Positions 26,858 through 37,563 of a stretch of 64,000 bases of DNA are shown in pieces (position 1 is the first letter of the stretch; each line of letters begins with the position of its first letter). The notes under the pieces were generated by a model, which saw only the letters and a program-made list of their open reading frames with translations, was not told the origin of the DNA and did not search any database. The DNA comes from JAWMQL01 sp033283165. GTDB taxonomy: Bacteria; Pseudomonadota; Gammaproteobacteria; Pseudomonadales; Halieaceae. The stretch spans positions 62,001 to 126,000 of the forward strand of contig JAWMQL010000002.1 in the NCBI GenBank assembly GCA_033283165.1. The letters are read 5' to 3'. A program made the translations under genes and the position numbers.

Positions 26858-28774
26858 ATGACAGCCCCCTTCGCCGCCAAGACCCTGTTAGCCGCCACCC
26901 TGCTATTACCCCTGGCCCTGCAGGCCCAGGTGCCTCCCCCCGGTGATACCGCCGGCCTCAACCGCGCCTACACCGGCAAGGCCTACTCACCTTATGCCAA
27001 CCGCAATTTCGCCACCGGCGTGTACTGGGGCGACACCCACCTGCACACCGACATTTCCATGGACGCCGGCGCCTTCGGCAACCGCCTGGGCCTGGACGCG
27101 GCCTACCGGTTCGCGCGCGGGGAGCAGGTCAATTCCACCACTGCCGGGCCGGTGCGGCTGTCCCGGCCGCTGGACTTCCTGGTGATCGCCGACCATTCGG
27201 ACAATATGGGCTTCTTTCCCGACCTTAACGCCGGAGCGCCCCACATCCTGTCCGATCCCACCGGCAAGGACTGGTACGACCGCATACAGGCGGGCGAGGG
27301 GGTTGGCGTGGCGCTGGAGCTGATCGGCAAGTTCTCCCAGGGCGAGTTCCCCGAAAGCCTGATGTACTTCCCGGACTCCAAACCCTACAAAGACGCCTGG
27401 CAGCGCACGGTGGCGGCCGCGGAAAGTTTCAACCAGCCCGGGGTATTCACCGCCTTCATCGGCTACGAGTGGACTTCGCTGGTCCGGGGCAATAACCTGC
27501 ACCGGGTGGTGGTATACCGCGACGGTGGGGACAAGGGCGGCCAGATGGTGCCGTTCACTACAGTCGAGCCGGCTGGCAGCACCACCCCGCGCGACCTGTG
27601 GGCCTGGCTGGAAAACTACGAGAAAACCACCGGCGGCGACGTGCTGGCCATTGCCCACAACGGCAACCTCGCCAACGGCATCATGTTCCCGATGAACAAG
27701 CAGAGCGACGGCAAACGCCTGGACGCCGACTATGTACGCCTGCGCGACAAGTGGGAGCCCCTGTACGAAGTCACCCAGATCAAGGGCGACGGTGAGGCCC
27801 ACCCCTTTCTCAGCCCCAATGACGAGTTCGCCGACTACGAGACCTGGGATATCGGCAACCTGGACGTTTCCGAGGCCAAGACCGACAGCATGCTGGCGGG
27901 GGAGTACGCCCGCGAGGCGCTCAAGCGTGGCCTGGCGCTGGAAGAGAAGTACGGAGTCAATCCCTACAAGTTCGGCATGATCGGCTCCACCGACTCCCAC
28001 ACCTCCCTTGCCACCACCCAGGAAGACAACTTCTTCGGCAAGCATTCGGGCGCGGAGCCGAACCCGGAGCGCATGACGCATCCCTTCATGAAGACCGAGA
28101 ACGGCACGCTCATGGGCTGGCAGATGGTCGCCTCCGGCCTGGCCGCGGTCTGGGCCACCGACAACACGCGCGAGGCCCTGTTCGATGCCATGGAGCGCAA
28201 GGAAACCTACGCCACCACCGGCAGCCGCATGATGGTGCGCCTGTTCGGCGGTTGGGAGTTCACGGCTCAGGACCTGGCCAGCCGCCAGCCGGCCTTCGCC
28301 GGTTACGGCAAGGGCGTTCCCATGGGCGGCGACCTGCCGCCCCGGGGCGATGCCCGGGCCCCCACCTTCATGGTCTACGCCCTGCGCGACCCGATCGGCG
28401 CCAACCTGGATCGGATCCAGATTGTGAAAGGCTGGCAGGAGGGCGGCGAGCTGAAAGAGAAGGTTTACGACGTGGTCTGGAGCGGCGACCGCCAGCCCGG
28501 CGCCGACGGCAAACTGCCTGCGGTGGGCAACACCGTGGACGCGGCGACCGCCTCCTGGACCAATACCATCGGCGCCTCGGAGCTTGGCCAGGTGTGGACC
28601 GACCCTGACTTCGACCCGGGGCAACGCGCGGTGTACTACGCCAGGGTACTGGAAATTCCCACCCCGCGCTGGTCCACCTATGACGCCTTCCGCTTTGGCA
28701 TCAGTATCCCCGAGGGCGCGCCGGTGTCGACCCAGGAACGGGCCTATACCTCGCCCATCTGGTATACCCCGTGA
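26858..28774 (+). CDS. DUF3604 family exported protein (PHP-like metallohydrolase fold)
   Basis: 638 residues, ATG at 26858 with GGAG upstream. Signal peptide LLAATLLLPLALQAQ. The metal-site motifs of this family are present: YWGDTHLHTDISMDAGAFG near the mature N-terminus, FLVIADHSDNMG, IGYEWTSL, LAIAHNGN and IGSTDSHTSLATTQEDNFFG. The fold resembles PHP phosphoesterases, but the reaction is unknown. Members are common in marine gammaproteobacteria that degrade organic pollutants or steroids. The stop overlaps the GTG start of the methyltransferase downstream. Confidence 0.9.
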   Translation: MTAPFAAKTLLAATLLLPLALQAQVPPPGDTAGLNRAYTGKAYSPYANRNFATGVYWGDTHLHTDISMDAGAFGNRLGLDAAYRFARGEQVNSTTAGPVRLSRPLDFLVIADHSDNMGFFPDLNAGAPHILSDPTGKDWYDRIQAGEGVGVALELIGKFSQGEFPESLMYFPDSKPYKDAWQRTVAAAESFNQPGVFTAFIGYEWTSLVRGNNLHRVVVYRDGGDKGGQMVPFTTVEPAGSTTPRDLWAWLENYEKTTGGDVLAIAHNGNLANGIMFPMNKQSDGKRLDADYVRLRDKWEPLYEVTQIKGDGEAHPFLSPNDEFADYETWDIGNLDVSEAKTDSMLAGEYAREALKRGLALEEKYGVNPYKFGMIGSTDSHTSLATTQEDNFFGKHSGAEPNPERMTHPFMKTENGTLMGWQMVASGLAAVWATDNTREALFDAMERKETYATTGSRMMVRLFGGWEFTAQDLASRQPAFAGYGKGVPMGGDLPPRGDARAPTFMVYALRDPIGANLDRIQIVKGWQEGGELKEKVYDVVWSGDRQPGADGKLPAVGNTVDAATASWTNTIGASELGQVWTDPDFDPGQRAVYYARVLEIPTPRWSTYDAFRFGISIPEGAPVSTQERAYTSPIWYTP

Positions 28775-29496
28775 CCGGCTGGCGGCGCCTGCTGCTGCCG
28801 GCGCTGCTGCTGACGACTATGACGACTGACGCCATGGAACCTGAAAACCCCCAGCACCGCGCGATGCTGGAAGCCATTCGCGCCTCGGTATTGGACTCCG
28901 CCGAGTACACCGGCCGCAGCGAACTGAGCGAGGCGGTGATGGACGCCATGGCCCGGGTGGACCGGTCACGCTTCGTGTTGCCGAACTACCGGCACCTGGC
29001 GTGGCAGAACGCCCCGCTGCCGATCGAGGCCGGCCAGACCATTTCGCAGCCGCTGATCGTGGCGCTGATGACCGACATGCTGGAGCCGGAGAAGAGCGAC
29101 GTGATCCTGGAGGTGGGCACCGGCTCCGGCTACCAGGCGGCGGTGCTCGCGGAGCTGGTGGCGCAGGTCTACAGCATCGAGATAGTCAGGTCACTGGCGG
29201 ACAAGGCCGCCGGGGTCCTGCGCGAGCTGGGCTATGACAACGTCACCGTGCGCGCAGGCGATGGTTACGCGGGCTGGCCGGAACACGCACCCTTCGACGG
29301 CATCATTGTTACCGCCGCAGCTGAGGAAATTCCCCCGCCCCTGCTGGCGCAGCTGAAACCCGGTGGCCGGCTGGTCATCCCGGTAGGGGATGAACTCGGC
29401 TTCCAGCAGCTGATGTTGCTGGAGATGGGGGCGGACGGGGAAGTCAGCCGGCGCTCGGTGCTACCGGTGCGCTTCGTTCCCCTGACCCGGGATTGA
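28771..29496 (+). CDS. Protein-L-isoaspartate O-methyltransferase, exported
   Basis: 241 residues, GTG start inside the stop of the DUF3604 gene (GTGA). Motifs of PCMT are complete: VDRSRFVLPNYRHLAWQNAPLPIEAGQTISQPLIVALMTDML and SAM motif LEVGTGSGYQAAVLAEL, then VRAGDGYAGWPEHAPFDGIIVTAAAEEIP. It repairs isoaspartyl residues in damaged proteins. Unlike the cytosolic surE-pcm enzyme, it has an N-terminal signal peptide (RRLLLPALLLTTMTTDA), so it should act in the periplasm; how AdoMet is supplied there is unclear. Confidence 0.92.
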   Translation: MTGWRRLLLPALLLTTMTTDAMEPENPQHRAMLEAIRASVLDSAEYTGRSELSEAVMDAMARVDRSRFVLPNYRHLAWQNAPLPIEAGQTISQPLIVALMTDMLEPEKSDVILEVGTGSGYQAAVLAELVAQVYSIEIVRSLADKAAGVLRELGYDNVTVRAGDGYAGWPEHAPFDGIIVTAAAEEIPPPLLAQLKPGGRLVIPVGDELGFQQLMLLEMGADGEVSRRSVLPVRFVPLTRD

Positions 29497-29504
29497 CTGT
29501 TGGG

Positions 29505-29522
29505 CCCCGGCTTTCGCCGGGG
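29505..29522. terminator. Hairpin between convergent pcm-type gene and argG
   Basis: CCCCGGC-tttc-GCCGGGG, a seven-pair stem with a four-base loop between two convergent genes. No U-run follows on either strand, so it is only a possible terminator. Confidence 0.45.
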
Positions 29523-29535
29523 TGACACGGGCGTC

Positions 29536-30756
<1,221 letters not shown>

Positions 30757-30861
30757 TGCGCGCTCCCGGGGGCGATCAAAAAAGGGCCGCTATTCTACTC
30801 CCCACACCGCGGAATTCCCAGCCCACCCTGTCACCTGAGTAGTAACCTTGTTACACGGCCC

Positions 30862-30969
30862 GGGGTACAGAGACCCCATCCGGGGACCGCCAAAAAGCGG
30901 GCATCCATGCCAGGCTTGACTTCGGCCATCCATGGCCTCAGACATCCCCGGATGGGGTCTCTGCACCCC
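30862..30969. repeat. Intergenic inverted-repeat element in the argG/pyrC gap
   Basis: Two 25-bp arms (30862-30886 and 30945-30969) are inverted copies with one mismatch, separated by 58 bases. The spacer has its own short inverted pieces (GCATCCATGCC and GGCCATCCATGGCC). The element looks like a small non-autonomous repeat or a long hairpin. The remainder of the 356-bp gap (30757-31112) must hold the promoters of argG and pyrC, but I see no clear boxes. Confidence 0.6.
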
Positions 30970-31112
30970 GGTCCTACACCGAAACGAACTCAGAATCCAA
31001 TATCTGGATCACCTTCGAAGTGAGATACAGGGGCGGGGTAGGGAGTTTCGGTTTAAGCAGAATGGCCTTTACGGTAGCATGGCGCTTTCCCCGAGGTTGT
31101 AACAGGCACGCC

Positions 31113-32156
31113 GTGAACGAACTGACCATCACCCGACCTGATGACTGGCACGTGCACCTGCGCGACGGCGCCGCGCTGGCGCACACCTGTGCCGACATGG
31201 CGCGCTACTTCCAGCGCGCCATCGTGATGCCCAACCTGACCCCGCCGGTTGTTTCGGTCGCCGACGCCAGCGCCTACCGGGACCGCATCGAGGCGGCGAT
31301 GGAGGGCCTGCCGCACCGGTTTGAGCCGCTGATGACCCTGTACCTCACCGACCGGACCGATCCGGCCGAGATCGAGCTGGCCGCCGCCTCGGGCTTCGTC
31401 AAGGCGGTCAAGCTGTACCCGGCGGGAGCCACCACCAATTCCGAAGCCGGGGTCGCCCACCTCAGCGCACTGTTCCCGGTCCTGGCGGCGATGGAGGAAG
31501 TCGACCTGCCGCTGCTCGTCCACGGTGAGGTCACCGATGGCGATATCGACATCTTCGATCGCGAGAAAGTGTTTATCGACCGCCACCTGGTGCCCATCAC
31601 GGAGCGCTTCCCGGGACTGCGGGTGGTGCTGGAGCACATCACCACCCGCGACGCGGTTGCTTTCGTGCGCGAGGCACCGGACCGGGTGGCGGCCACCATC
31701 ACGGCCCATCACCTGCTGTACAACCGCAATGACATGCTGGTGGGCGGAATCCGGCCGCATTTTTATTGCCTGCCCATCCTGAAGCGCAATATCCACCAAG
31801 TCGAGTTGCTGGAAGCGGCCTCCTCCGGCAACCCGAAGTTTTTCCTCGGCACCGACTCGGCGCCCCACGCCACCAGCGCCAAGGAAAGCCCCTGTGGCTG
31901 CGCCGGGGTGTACAGTGCCCACGCGGCGCTGGAATTTTACGCCGAGGCCTTCGAGCAACTGGACGCATTGGACCGGCTGGAGGGCTTCGCCTCCCATTTC
32001 GGGCCCGACTTTTATCACCTGCCTCGCAACCGCGATACCGTCACCCTGCGCAAGCAGAACTGGCGCGTACCGGCTACGCTGCCCCTGGGAGATTCCACCC
32101 TCACCCCCCTGCGCGCCGGCGAACAGCTGCGCTGGACTGTCTCGGAACCGGCGTGA
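31113..32156 (+). CDS. pyrC: Dihydroorotase, homodimeric type
   Basis: 347 residues from the GTG at 31113, matching the E. coli PyrC length. ITRPDDWHVHLRDG carries the metal-binding HxH; FVKAVKLYPAGATTNSEAG holds the carboxylated lysine (VKLYPAG). VHGEV, ITTRDAVAFV, ITAHHLLYNRND and GTDSAPHATSAKE supply the other metal and catalytic residues. It converts N-carbamoyl-aspartate to dihydroorotate in pyrimidine synthesis. The rnt gene overlaps its stop codon. Confidence 0.95.
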   Translation: MNELTITRPDDWHVHLRDGAALAHTCADMARYFQRAIVMPNLTPPVVSVADASAYRDRIEAAMEGLPHRFEPLMTLYLTDRTDPAEIELAAASGFVKAVKLYPAGATTNSEAGVAHLSALFPVLAAMEEVDLPLLVHGEVTDGDIDIFDREKVFIDRHLVPITERFPGLRVVLEHITTRDAVAFVREAPDRVAATITAHHLLYNRNDMLVGGIRPHFYCLPILKRNIHQVELLEAASSGNPKFFLGTDSAPHATSAKESPCGCAGVYSAHAALEFYAEAFEQLDALDRLEGFASHFGPDFYHLPRNRDTVTLRKQNWRVPATLPLGDSTLTPLRAGEQLRWTVSEPA

Positions 32157-32794
32157 CCTTGCAAAATTCCGATCACCAATTGATGAAACAGCGCTTCCGG
32201 GGCTTCCTGCCCGTGGTCGTCGATATCGAGACCGGTGGATTCAATGCCGCCACCGACGCGATCCTGGAAATCGCCGCTACCCTGGTGCGCATGGATGAGG
32301 ACGGACTGCTGCGGGTGCACCGCACCCTGGATTTTCACGTCAAGCCATTTGAAGGGGCCAATATCGAGCAATCGGCGCTGGACTTTACCGGAATCGATCC
32401 CTGGCATCCCTTTCGCGAGGCGGTGGAGGAGGTCGAGGCGCTGAAGGAGATATTCCGCGCAATACGCAAGGAACTGAAGGACCAGGGCTGTAACCGCGGC
32501 ATCCTGGTGGGCCACAACGCTCACTTCGACGCGGGCTTCGTCAACGCCGCCTGCGAGCGCAATAGCCTGAAACGCAACCCGTTCCATCCCTTTACCTATT
32601 TTGACACCGCCACACTGTCGGGCCTCGCCTACGGCCAGACCGTGCTGGCCCGGGCCTGCGCCGAGGCCGGCATCTCCTTTGACAACGCCGAGGCGCACTC
32701 CGCCGCCTACGACGCCGAGCGCACCGCGGAGCTGTTCTGTGAAATCGTCAACCGCTGGAAGGAATCGGGCGGCTGGATACCCGCTTTCGAGTGA
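32153..32794 (+). CDS. rnt: Ribonuclease T
   Basis: 213 residues if started at the GTG 32153, which overlaps the pyrC stop and matches the E. coli protein at its N-terminus; an ATG at 32183 is the alternative. DEDD exonuclease residues: VDIETGGFNAATDAILEIA (D24, E26), HNAHFDAGF and HSAAYDAERTAELFCEIV. LKRNPFHPFTYFDTATL is highly conserved. It trims tRNA and other stable RNA 3' ends. Confidence 0.95.
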   Translation: MTLQNSDHQLMKQRFRGFLPVVVDIETGGFNAATDAILEIAATLVRMDEDGLLRVHRTLDFHVKPFEGANIEQSALDFTGIDPWHPFREAVEEVEALKEIFRAIRKELKDQGCNRGILVGHNAHFDAGFVNAACERNSLKRNPFHPFTYFDTATLSGLAYGQTVLARACAEAGISFDNAEAHSAAYDAERTAELFCEIVNRWKESGGWIPAFE

Positions 32795-32806
32795 TCAGTG
32801 CACCTG

Positions 32807-32833
32807 GCCGGCCGCACCTCGCCGGCCGCACCT
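32807..32833. repeat. 13-bp direct repeat
   Basis: GCCGGCCGCACCT occurs at 32807-32819 and again at 32821-32833, one base apart. It lies between rnt and the LON-domain gene, running into the latter's stop codon. Probably a local slippage duplication. Confidence 0.6.
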
Positions 32834-33422
32834 AGCCGCTGATCTGGTTGAGGATGATATCCAGTTCCTGTATCAGTTCTTCCAGTTCCCGGGCACCGAG
32901 CAATTCGTACTTCACGCGCTCCTCAAGCGGCAGTAACTGGGCCAGGGTATAGGCGACCTGCCAGGCGTCGTCGTGATCGGTGGGCAGGTTCATACGTTGC
33001 ACGTGGGGGTGGGTTTCCAGGGTGCGCAGGACATCGGACAGCACCTCCCACTCCTCGCGCATGGCCTCTTTCACCAGCTCGGGAGCCAGCTGCACCTCGC
33101 CCATTACCAGGCCGTTGTCCTGTACGCGGGTATCGAACAGGTCAAAGGTTCGCACTCCCTGGATCGTAATGCCCAGCAGACCGTTGGGTAACTGGTCCCA
33201 ATCCACGATATGGGCCAGGGTGCCGTAATCACCCAGTTCCGGGCCCCGGTTGCCGGGCCGAACCACTTCCGATCCCTGCCGGATCCACACCACGCCGAAC
33301 CCGGTGCCCCCTTTCATGCAGTCCCTGACCAGGTCCAGGTAACGCTGCTCAAAGATTTGCAGGGGCATGCGCCCGTGCGGCAGGAGTACCGCCGACAGCG
33401 GAAACAGGGGTATTTCAGTCAC
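32832..33422 (-). CDS. LON-substrate-binding-domain protein
   Basis: 196 residues. The GTG at 33422 overlaps the end of the RND gene (GTGACTGA). The whole protein is the N-terminal LON domain: EIPLFPLSAVLLPHGRMPLQIFEQRYLDLVRDCM, GYGTLAHIVDWDQLPNGLLGITIQGVRTFDL and a helical end LPLEERVKYELLGARELEELIQELDIIL. It has no ATPase or protease part. Such stand-alone proteins occur widely in gammaproteobacteria; function is unknown. Confidence 0.9.
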   Translation of the reverse strand: MTEIPLFPLSAVLLPHGRMPLQIFEQRYLDLVRDCMKGGTGFGVVWIRQGSEVVRPGNRGPELGDYGTLAHIVDWDQLPNGLLGITIQGVRTFDLFDTRVQDNGLVMGEVQLAPELVKEAMREEWEVLSDVLRTLETHPHVQRMNLPTDHDDAWQVAYTLAQLLPLEERVKYELLGARELEELIQELDIILNQISG

Positions 33423-36033
33423 CGGCCTCACCTTCCGGACCCAATGGCCGCAACAGGAGGATGAGGCGCGGCAACAGCAGCAGCGCACCGACCACGGCGG
33501 CAACCATCGCCAGCACCGTCAGCAGACCGAAGTAGATAGAGGGATTGAAATTCGAGATAGTCAGGGTGGAGAAACCGATCACGATAGTCACCGTGGTGTA
33601 GTACATGGCCCGGCCAATGCTGCTGTGACAACGGTACATGGCTGCCAGGTAGTCGCGATCCCGTGCGAACTCTTTCCGGTAGCGGTGCACGTAGTGAATA
33701 CAGTCGTCCACCCCGATACCCACCACGATCGCCGCGATGGTGATGGTCATGATGTCCAGCGGAATACCCAGGAGGCCCATTACCCCCAGCACCAGGCCCG
33801 CCGCCAATATGTTCGGTGCGAGCGTGATCAGGGCCAGCATGAGGGATCGGAACAGCAGCACGAACATGAGCAGGATGGCGACAAACACAGCGCCCAGGGT
33901 CAGGATCTGGGAGCGAAACAGGCTCTGCAGGACATTGTTGTACAGCACCAGCATCCCCGAGAACTGGATCTGGTCGGGTTTCATTCCCAGCACATCCACC
34001 AGTTCCGCGTGCAGGCTGCGTAAAAACTCGTCGCGACGCAGGGTTTCGCTGGTCTCCTTCACCCGCACCGCAATGCGGGCCTGCTCCTTGGGCGCAGAGA
34101 AGTAGGGGTCGACCATCAGGGCTTTGATATCGTCCGGCAGGCTGCGCTGCACCAGGGCCAGTTCCACCCCGCCGATGTCTTCTCCCATCAGGTCTTTCAC
34201 CACCCTGAATGTGGTGGACAGTGACAGCACCTTGCCCGTCTCCGGGCGGTCGTCCACATGCTGCTGGGCCTTGTCCAGCAGTCGCATGCCCTCCAGGCTG
34301 AACCAGAAACTGGGCGTGAAATCTTCGCCGGAGCCGAAACTGTCGAAATCCTCGTCCCAGTTATCGTCCGAAAATTCATCACCCGAGGCCTGCTCGCCCG
34401 CATTGAAGGGATCTTCGCCGAAGTCGTCACCCTCGCTCAGGAAGGGATCGTCCGCCGCCACCGGCGCCGCCGCGCCACCCTCCGGGCTTTCAAGCCCGGG
34501 CAGGGGCTCATCCTCAGCCGGCGCATTGAGCAGGATATCCAGGGGAATGGTGCCCCCCAGCTTCGAATCCAGCAATTCCATGCCCTGGTAGATTTCCGTG
34601 TCCTCGTGAAAATAGTCGATAAACCGGTTCTCCACCTGTACCTTCGAAATACCGTAAAGGGTGGCCAGTAGCAGCAACAGGCTGACCGCCAGGACGGTCC
34701 CACCGAAGTGATCGGCGATCCGCGCAAAATGCACGGTTATGGGCTGTTTCGGGCCGCGGTAAACGAAGGGGCGGCCGTGGGGCCACAACAGCATCAGCAC
34801 AGGCACCAGCAGGAAGGACACCAGTAGCGCCACGGCGATACCCACCGTCATCATCCAGCCGAAGTCGATAACCGGCTGGATGCCGGACACCACCAGGGAC
34901 ACGAATGCGACAATGGTGGTCACCCCGGTATAGATACACGGTACCGCCATGGAAGCAACGGTTCGCTCTACCCGCAGCGCGACGTCACCATCGGGCTCCG
35001 CCGCGTGCAGTTCCCGATAGCGCACCACCAGGTGAATAGCGATAGCCAGGGTAATGATCAGCAGCACCGCCACGAAATTTGACGAGATCACCGTCATGCG
35101 CCAGTCCAGCCAACCGAGCAGGCCCAGCATGATGACCACCGTGCAACTGCAGGTCGCCAGGGGGATCACCACCCAGCGTACCCGGCGAAAAATGATTGCC
35201 AGCACCACTGCCATGATCCCGAGAATAGCGCTGCCGAATAACTGCAGGTCGCTGCGGACGAAGCTCACCATGTCCGCTGCGATCATTGGTACACCACCCA
35301 CGAACAGGTCCGCGTAGCCGGCGTAGTCGGCAGCGATACCCCGTACCGAGGCCACCAGCTCACTCTGCTGTTTCAGCGCCACCGCCGTATGAGCCTTGAA
35401 CGCCCGCTCGACCTCCTCCAGCGTCTGCCGCCCGGCGGCGTCCAGCTCGCCTTTATGCTTGCGGGAACGCAATTCGTCACGCTGTTGCAATAGCCGGAAG
35501 TAGGTCTCGTCCCGCTGCAGATTGACCTGCACGGCTGACAGGGTGCCGTCGCGGCTCACCAGCAGGTCGGCATAGATCGGGCTGGTCGTGAATTCAGCCA
35601 GCACCTGGTCCATGTCCAGTCCGGGGCTCTCCAGACTGGGCAGCGGCTCGCTGGAAGTAATATCGGACAGGCTGACCTTGGGACTTTCCAGCAGCGGCAC
35701 ATCCCAGACCGTTACCACGGAAGACACCCCGGGCAACTGCCGCAGTTCGTCGGCCATGGCCCGCAGGGGTTGCAGCGACTCCGGTGCCAGCAACTCACCA
35801 TGCGGTTGCCAGGTGATCAGGACGAAGTCCTCGGCCGAGTATTCCCGTCCCACCTCGCGGAACATCTCCAGGGAGGGATCCCCCTGCAACATCAGCGAGT
35901 CCGCCGACGCGTCCAGGGTGATCTTGGGCAGTTGGGTAGCGGCGGCACCGACCACCCCCAATACCAGCAACAATGTCACCCAGGGATAGCGCAGTACCAG
36001 AACCCGGTACAGCTTCAGAATCGAATCACTCAT
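33415..36033 (-). CDS. RND superfamily exporter (MMPL/HpnN-like)
   Basis: 872 residues from the ATG at 36033, which overlaps the end of mpl. Two six-helix-type membrane blocks: first TM at about 15-33, then a periplasmic domain, TM cluster about 265-440, second periplasmic domain, TM cluster about 700-865. GVGVDDCIHYVHRYRKE is the conserved cytoplasmic motif of the second half. The second periplasmic loop contains a strongly acidic, low-complexity insert of about 60 residues. Substrate unknown; lipids or hydrophobic compounds are typical of the family. Confidence 0.92.
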   Translation of the reverse strand: MSDSILKLYRVLVLRYPWVTLLLVLGVVGAAATQLPKITLDASADSLMLQGDPSLEMFREVGREYSAEDFVLITWQPHGELLAPESLQPLRAMADELRQLPGVSSVVTVWDVPLLESPKVSLSDITSSEPLPSLESPGLDMDQVLAEFTTSPIYADLLVSRDGTLSAVQVNLQRDETYFRLLQQRDELRSRKHKGELDAAGRQTLEEVERAFKAHTAVALKQQSELVASVRGIAADYAGYADLFVGGVPMIAADMVSFVRSDLQLFGSAILGIMAVVLAIIFRRVRWVVIPLATCSCTVVIMLGLLGWLDWRMTVISSNFVAVLLIITLAIAIHLVVRYRELHAAEPDGDVALRVERTVASMAVPCIYTGVTTIVAFVSLVVSGIQPVIDFGWMMTVGIAVALLVSFLLVPVLMLLWPHGRPFVYRGPKQPITVHFARIADHFGGTVLAVSLLLLLATLYGISKVQVENRFIDYFHEDTEIYQGMELLDSKLGGTIPLDILLNAPAEDEPLPGLESPEGGAAAPVAADDPFLSEGDDFGEDPFNAGEQASGDEFSDDNWDEDFDSFGSGEDFTPSFWFSLEGMRLLDKAQQHVDDRPETGKVLSLSTTFRVVKDLMGEDIGGVELALVQRSLPDDIKALMVDPYFSAPKEQARIAVRVKETSETLRRDEFLRSLHAELVDVLGMKPDQIQFSGMLVLYNNVLQSLFRSQILTLGAVFVAILLMFVLLFRSLMLALITLAPNILAAGLVLGVMGLLGIPLDIMTITIAAIVVGIGVDDCIHYVHRYRKEFARDRDYLAAMYRCHSSIGRAMYYTTVTIVIGFSTLTISNFNPSIYFGLLTVLAMVAAVVGALLLLPRLILLLRPLGPEGEAGD

Positions 36034-37396
36034 TGGATGCCGCGTTCTCCAGTTCCGCCAGCAATTTCTTGTGCACACCGCCAAAGCCGCCGTTGCTCAT
36101 GATCACCACCTGGTCACCGGGACGCAGCTCCGCCGCTGCATCGGCCACCATCTGGTCAATGTCACTCTCCAGCTGTGCCGGCACCGGGCTGGCGGCTACC
36201 ACCTGCTGCAGCGACCAGTCCATGTCCGCCGGCTGGTACCAGTACACCCGGTCCGCCGCGGCCGTCGACCCGGCCAGCTGCTGCCGGTGTTTACCCATAC
36301 GCATGGTATTGGAGCGCGGTTCGATCAAGGCCATCAGCCGCCCGCCAGCTCCCCGCGAGCGCAGCCCTTCCAGGGTGGTTTTGATCGCCGTGGGATGGTG
36401 GGCGAAATCATCGTAGACCGCCACTCCGTTGATCTCGCCCAGCAATTCGAGTCGCCGCTTCACCCCCCGAAACTGCAACAGGGCCTCCGCCGCCACGTCC
36501 GCGCTGACCCCCACGTGGTGGGCCGCGGCCATGGCGGACAGGGCATTCTCCACGTTGTGCCTGCCCAGGTAGGGCCACCGTACCGCCCGGTCCGCCTGGA
36601 CCAGACGAAATTCCGAGCCGTCGGCACTGAGCAGTTCCGCTCGCCAGTCGGCGCCCTCCCCCAACCCGAAGGTCACCGTCGGTGTCCAGCACCCCCGGGC
36701 CAGGGTTTCGTCGATCGTCGGGCTATGCGCGCGGTACACGATCTGGCCGGCACCGGGAACACAGCGCACCAGGTGGTGGAACTGGCGCTGGATGTCGGCC
36801 AGCGAGTCGAAAATATCCGCGTGGTCGAACTCCAGGTTGTTGATGCACAGGGTGCGCGGTCGGTAGTGGACAAACTTGGAGCGCTTGTCGAAGAACGCGG
36901 TGTCGTACTCGTCCGCCTCCACCACGAAAAAGTCCGTGCCCCCCATCCGCGCCGACAGGCCAAAGTTGCCAGGCACACCGCCGATGAGAAAACCCGGGTT
37001 CATGCCGGCGTATTCCAGGATCCAGGCCAACAGGCTGCTGGTGGTGGTCTTGCCGTGGGTGCCCGACACAGCCAGGACCCACTTGCCGGGGAGTGCGTGC
37101 TCCGCCAGCCACTGCGGCCCGGAGGTGTAGGGCAGGCCACTGTTCAGCAGGTATTCCACGGCGGGGTTGCCGCGGCTCATGGCGTTGCCCACCACCACGC
37201 AATCCGGTGCCGGTTGCAGGTGAGCGGGATCGTAACCGGGCATCAGGCCGATGCCCGCCTGTTCCAGCTGGGTGCTCATGGGGGGATAGACATTGGCATC
37301 GGAGCCGGTGACCCGGTAACCCAGTTCGCGCGCCAGCACAGCGATACCGCCCATAAAGGTACCGCAGATTCCCAGGATATGTATGTGGCCTTTCAA
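36026..37396 (-). CDS. mpl: UDP-N-acetylmuramate:L-Ala-gamma-D-Glu-meso-DAP ligase
   Basis: 456 residues, starting HIHILGICGTFMGGIAVLARELGYRVTGSD, the Mpl form of the Mur ligase N-terminal domain. ATP loop VSGTHGKTTTSSLLAWILEY, DEYDTAFFDKRSKFVHYRP and YDDFAHHPTAIKTTLEGLR are all present. It recycles the murein tripeptide by joining it to UDP-MurNAc. It is first in an operon with the RND and LON-domain genes, overlapping the former by eight bases. Confidence 0.96.
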   Translation of the reverse strand: MKGHIHILGICGTFMGGIAVLARELGYRVTGSDANVYPPMSTQLEQAGIGLMPGYDPAHLQPAPDCVVVGNAMSRGNPAVEYLLNSGLPYTSGPQWLAEHALPGKWVLAVSGTHGKTTTSSLLAWILEYAGMNPGFLIGGVPGNFGLSARMGGTDFFVVEADEYDTAFFDKRSKFVHYRPRTLCINNLEFDHADIFDSLADIQRQFHHLVRCVPGAGQIVYRAHSPTIDETLARGCWTPTVTFGLGEGADWRAELLSADGSEFRLVQADRAVRWPYLGRHNVENALSAMAAAHHVGVSADVAAEALLQFRGVKRRLELLGEINGVAVYDDFAHHPTAIKTTLEGLRSRGAGGRLMALIEPRSNTMRMGKHRQQLAGSTAAADRVYWYQPADMDWSLQQVVAASPVPAQLESDIDQMVADAAAELRPGDQVVIMSNGGFGGVHKKLLAELENAASNE

Positions 37397-37563
37397 GCGT
37401 CACTCCGTCAGTCAGGCGGCACATGGTAGCACGGGGTTTACCGCCGGCCACAACGTCGCCGCCGAATCCCCCTCGGTCCACAAGCGCGGGAATTTCACGT
37501 ATCATTCGAGGTCATTTTGACTGACAACCCGCCCTGCAAGCTGTGCTGACAGAGACCTCTTCG

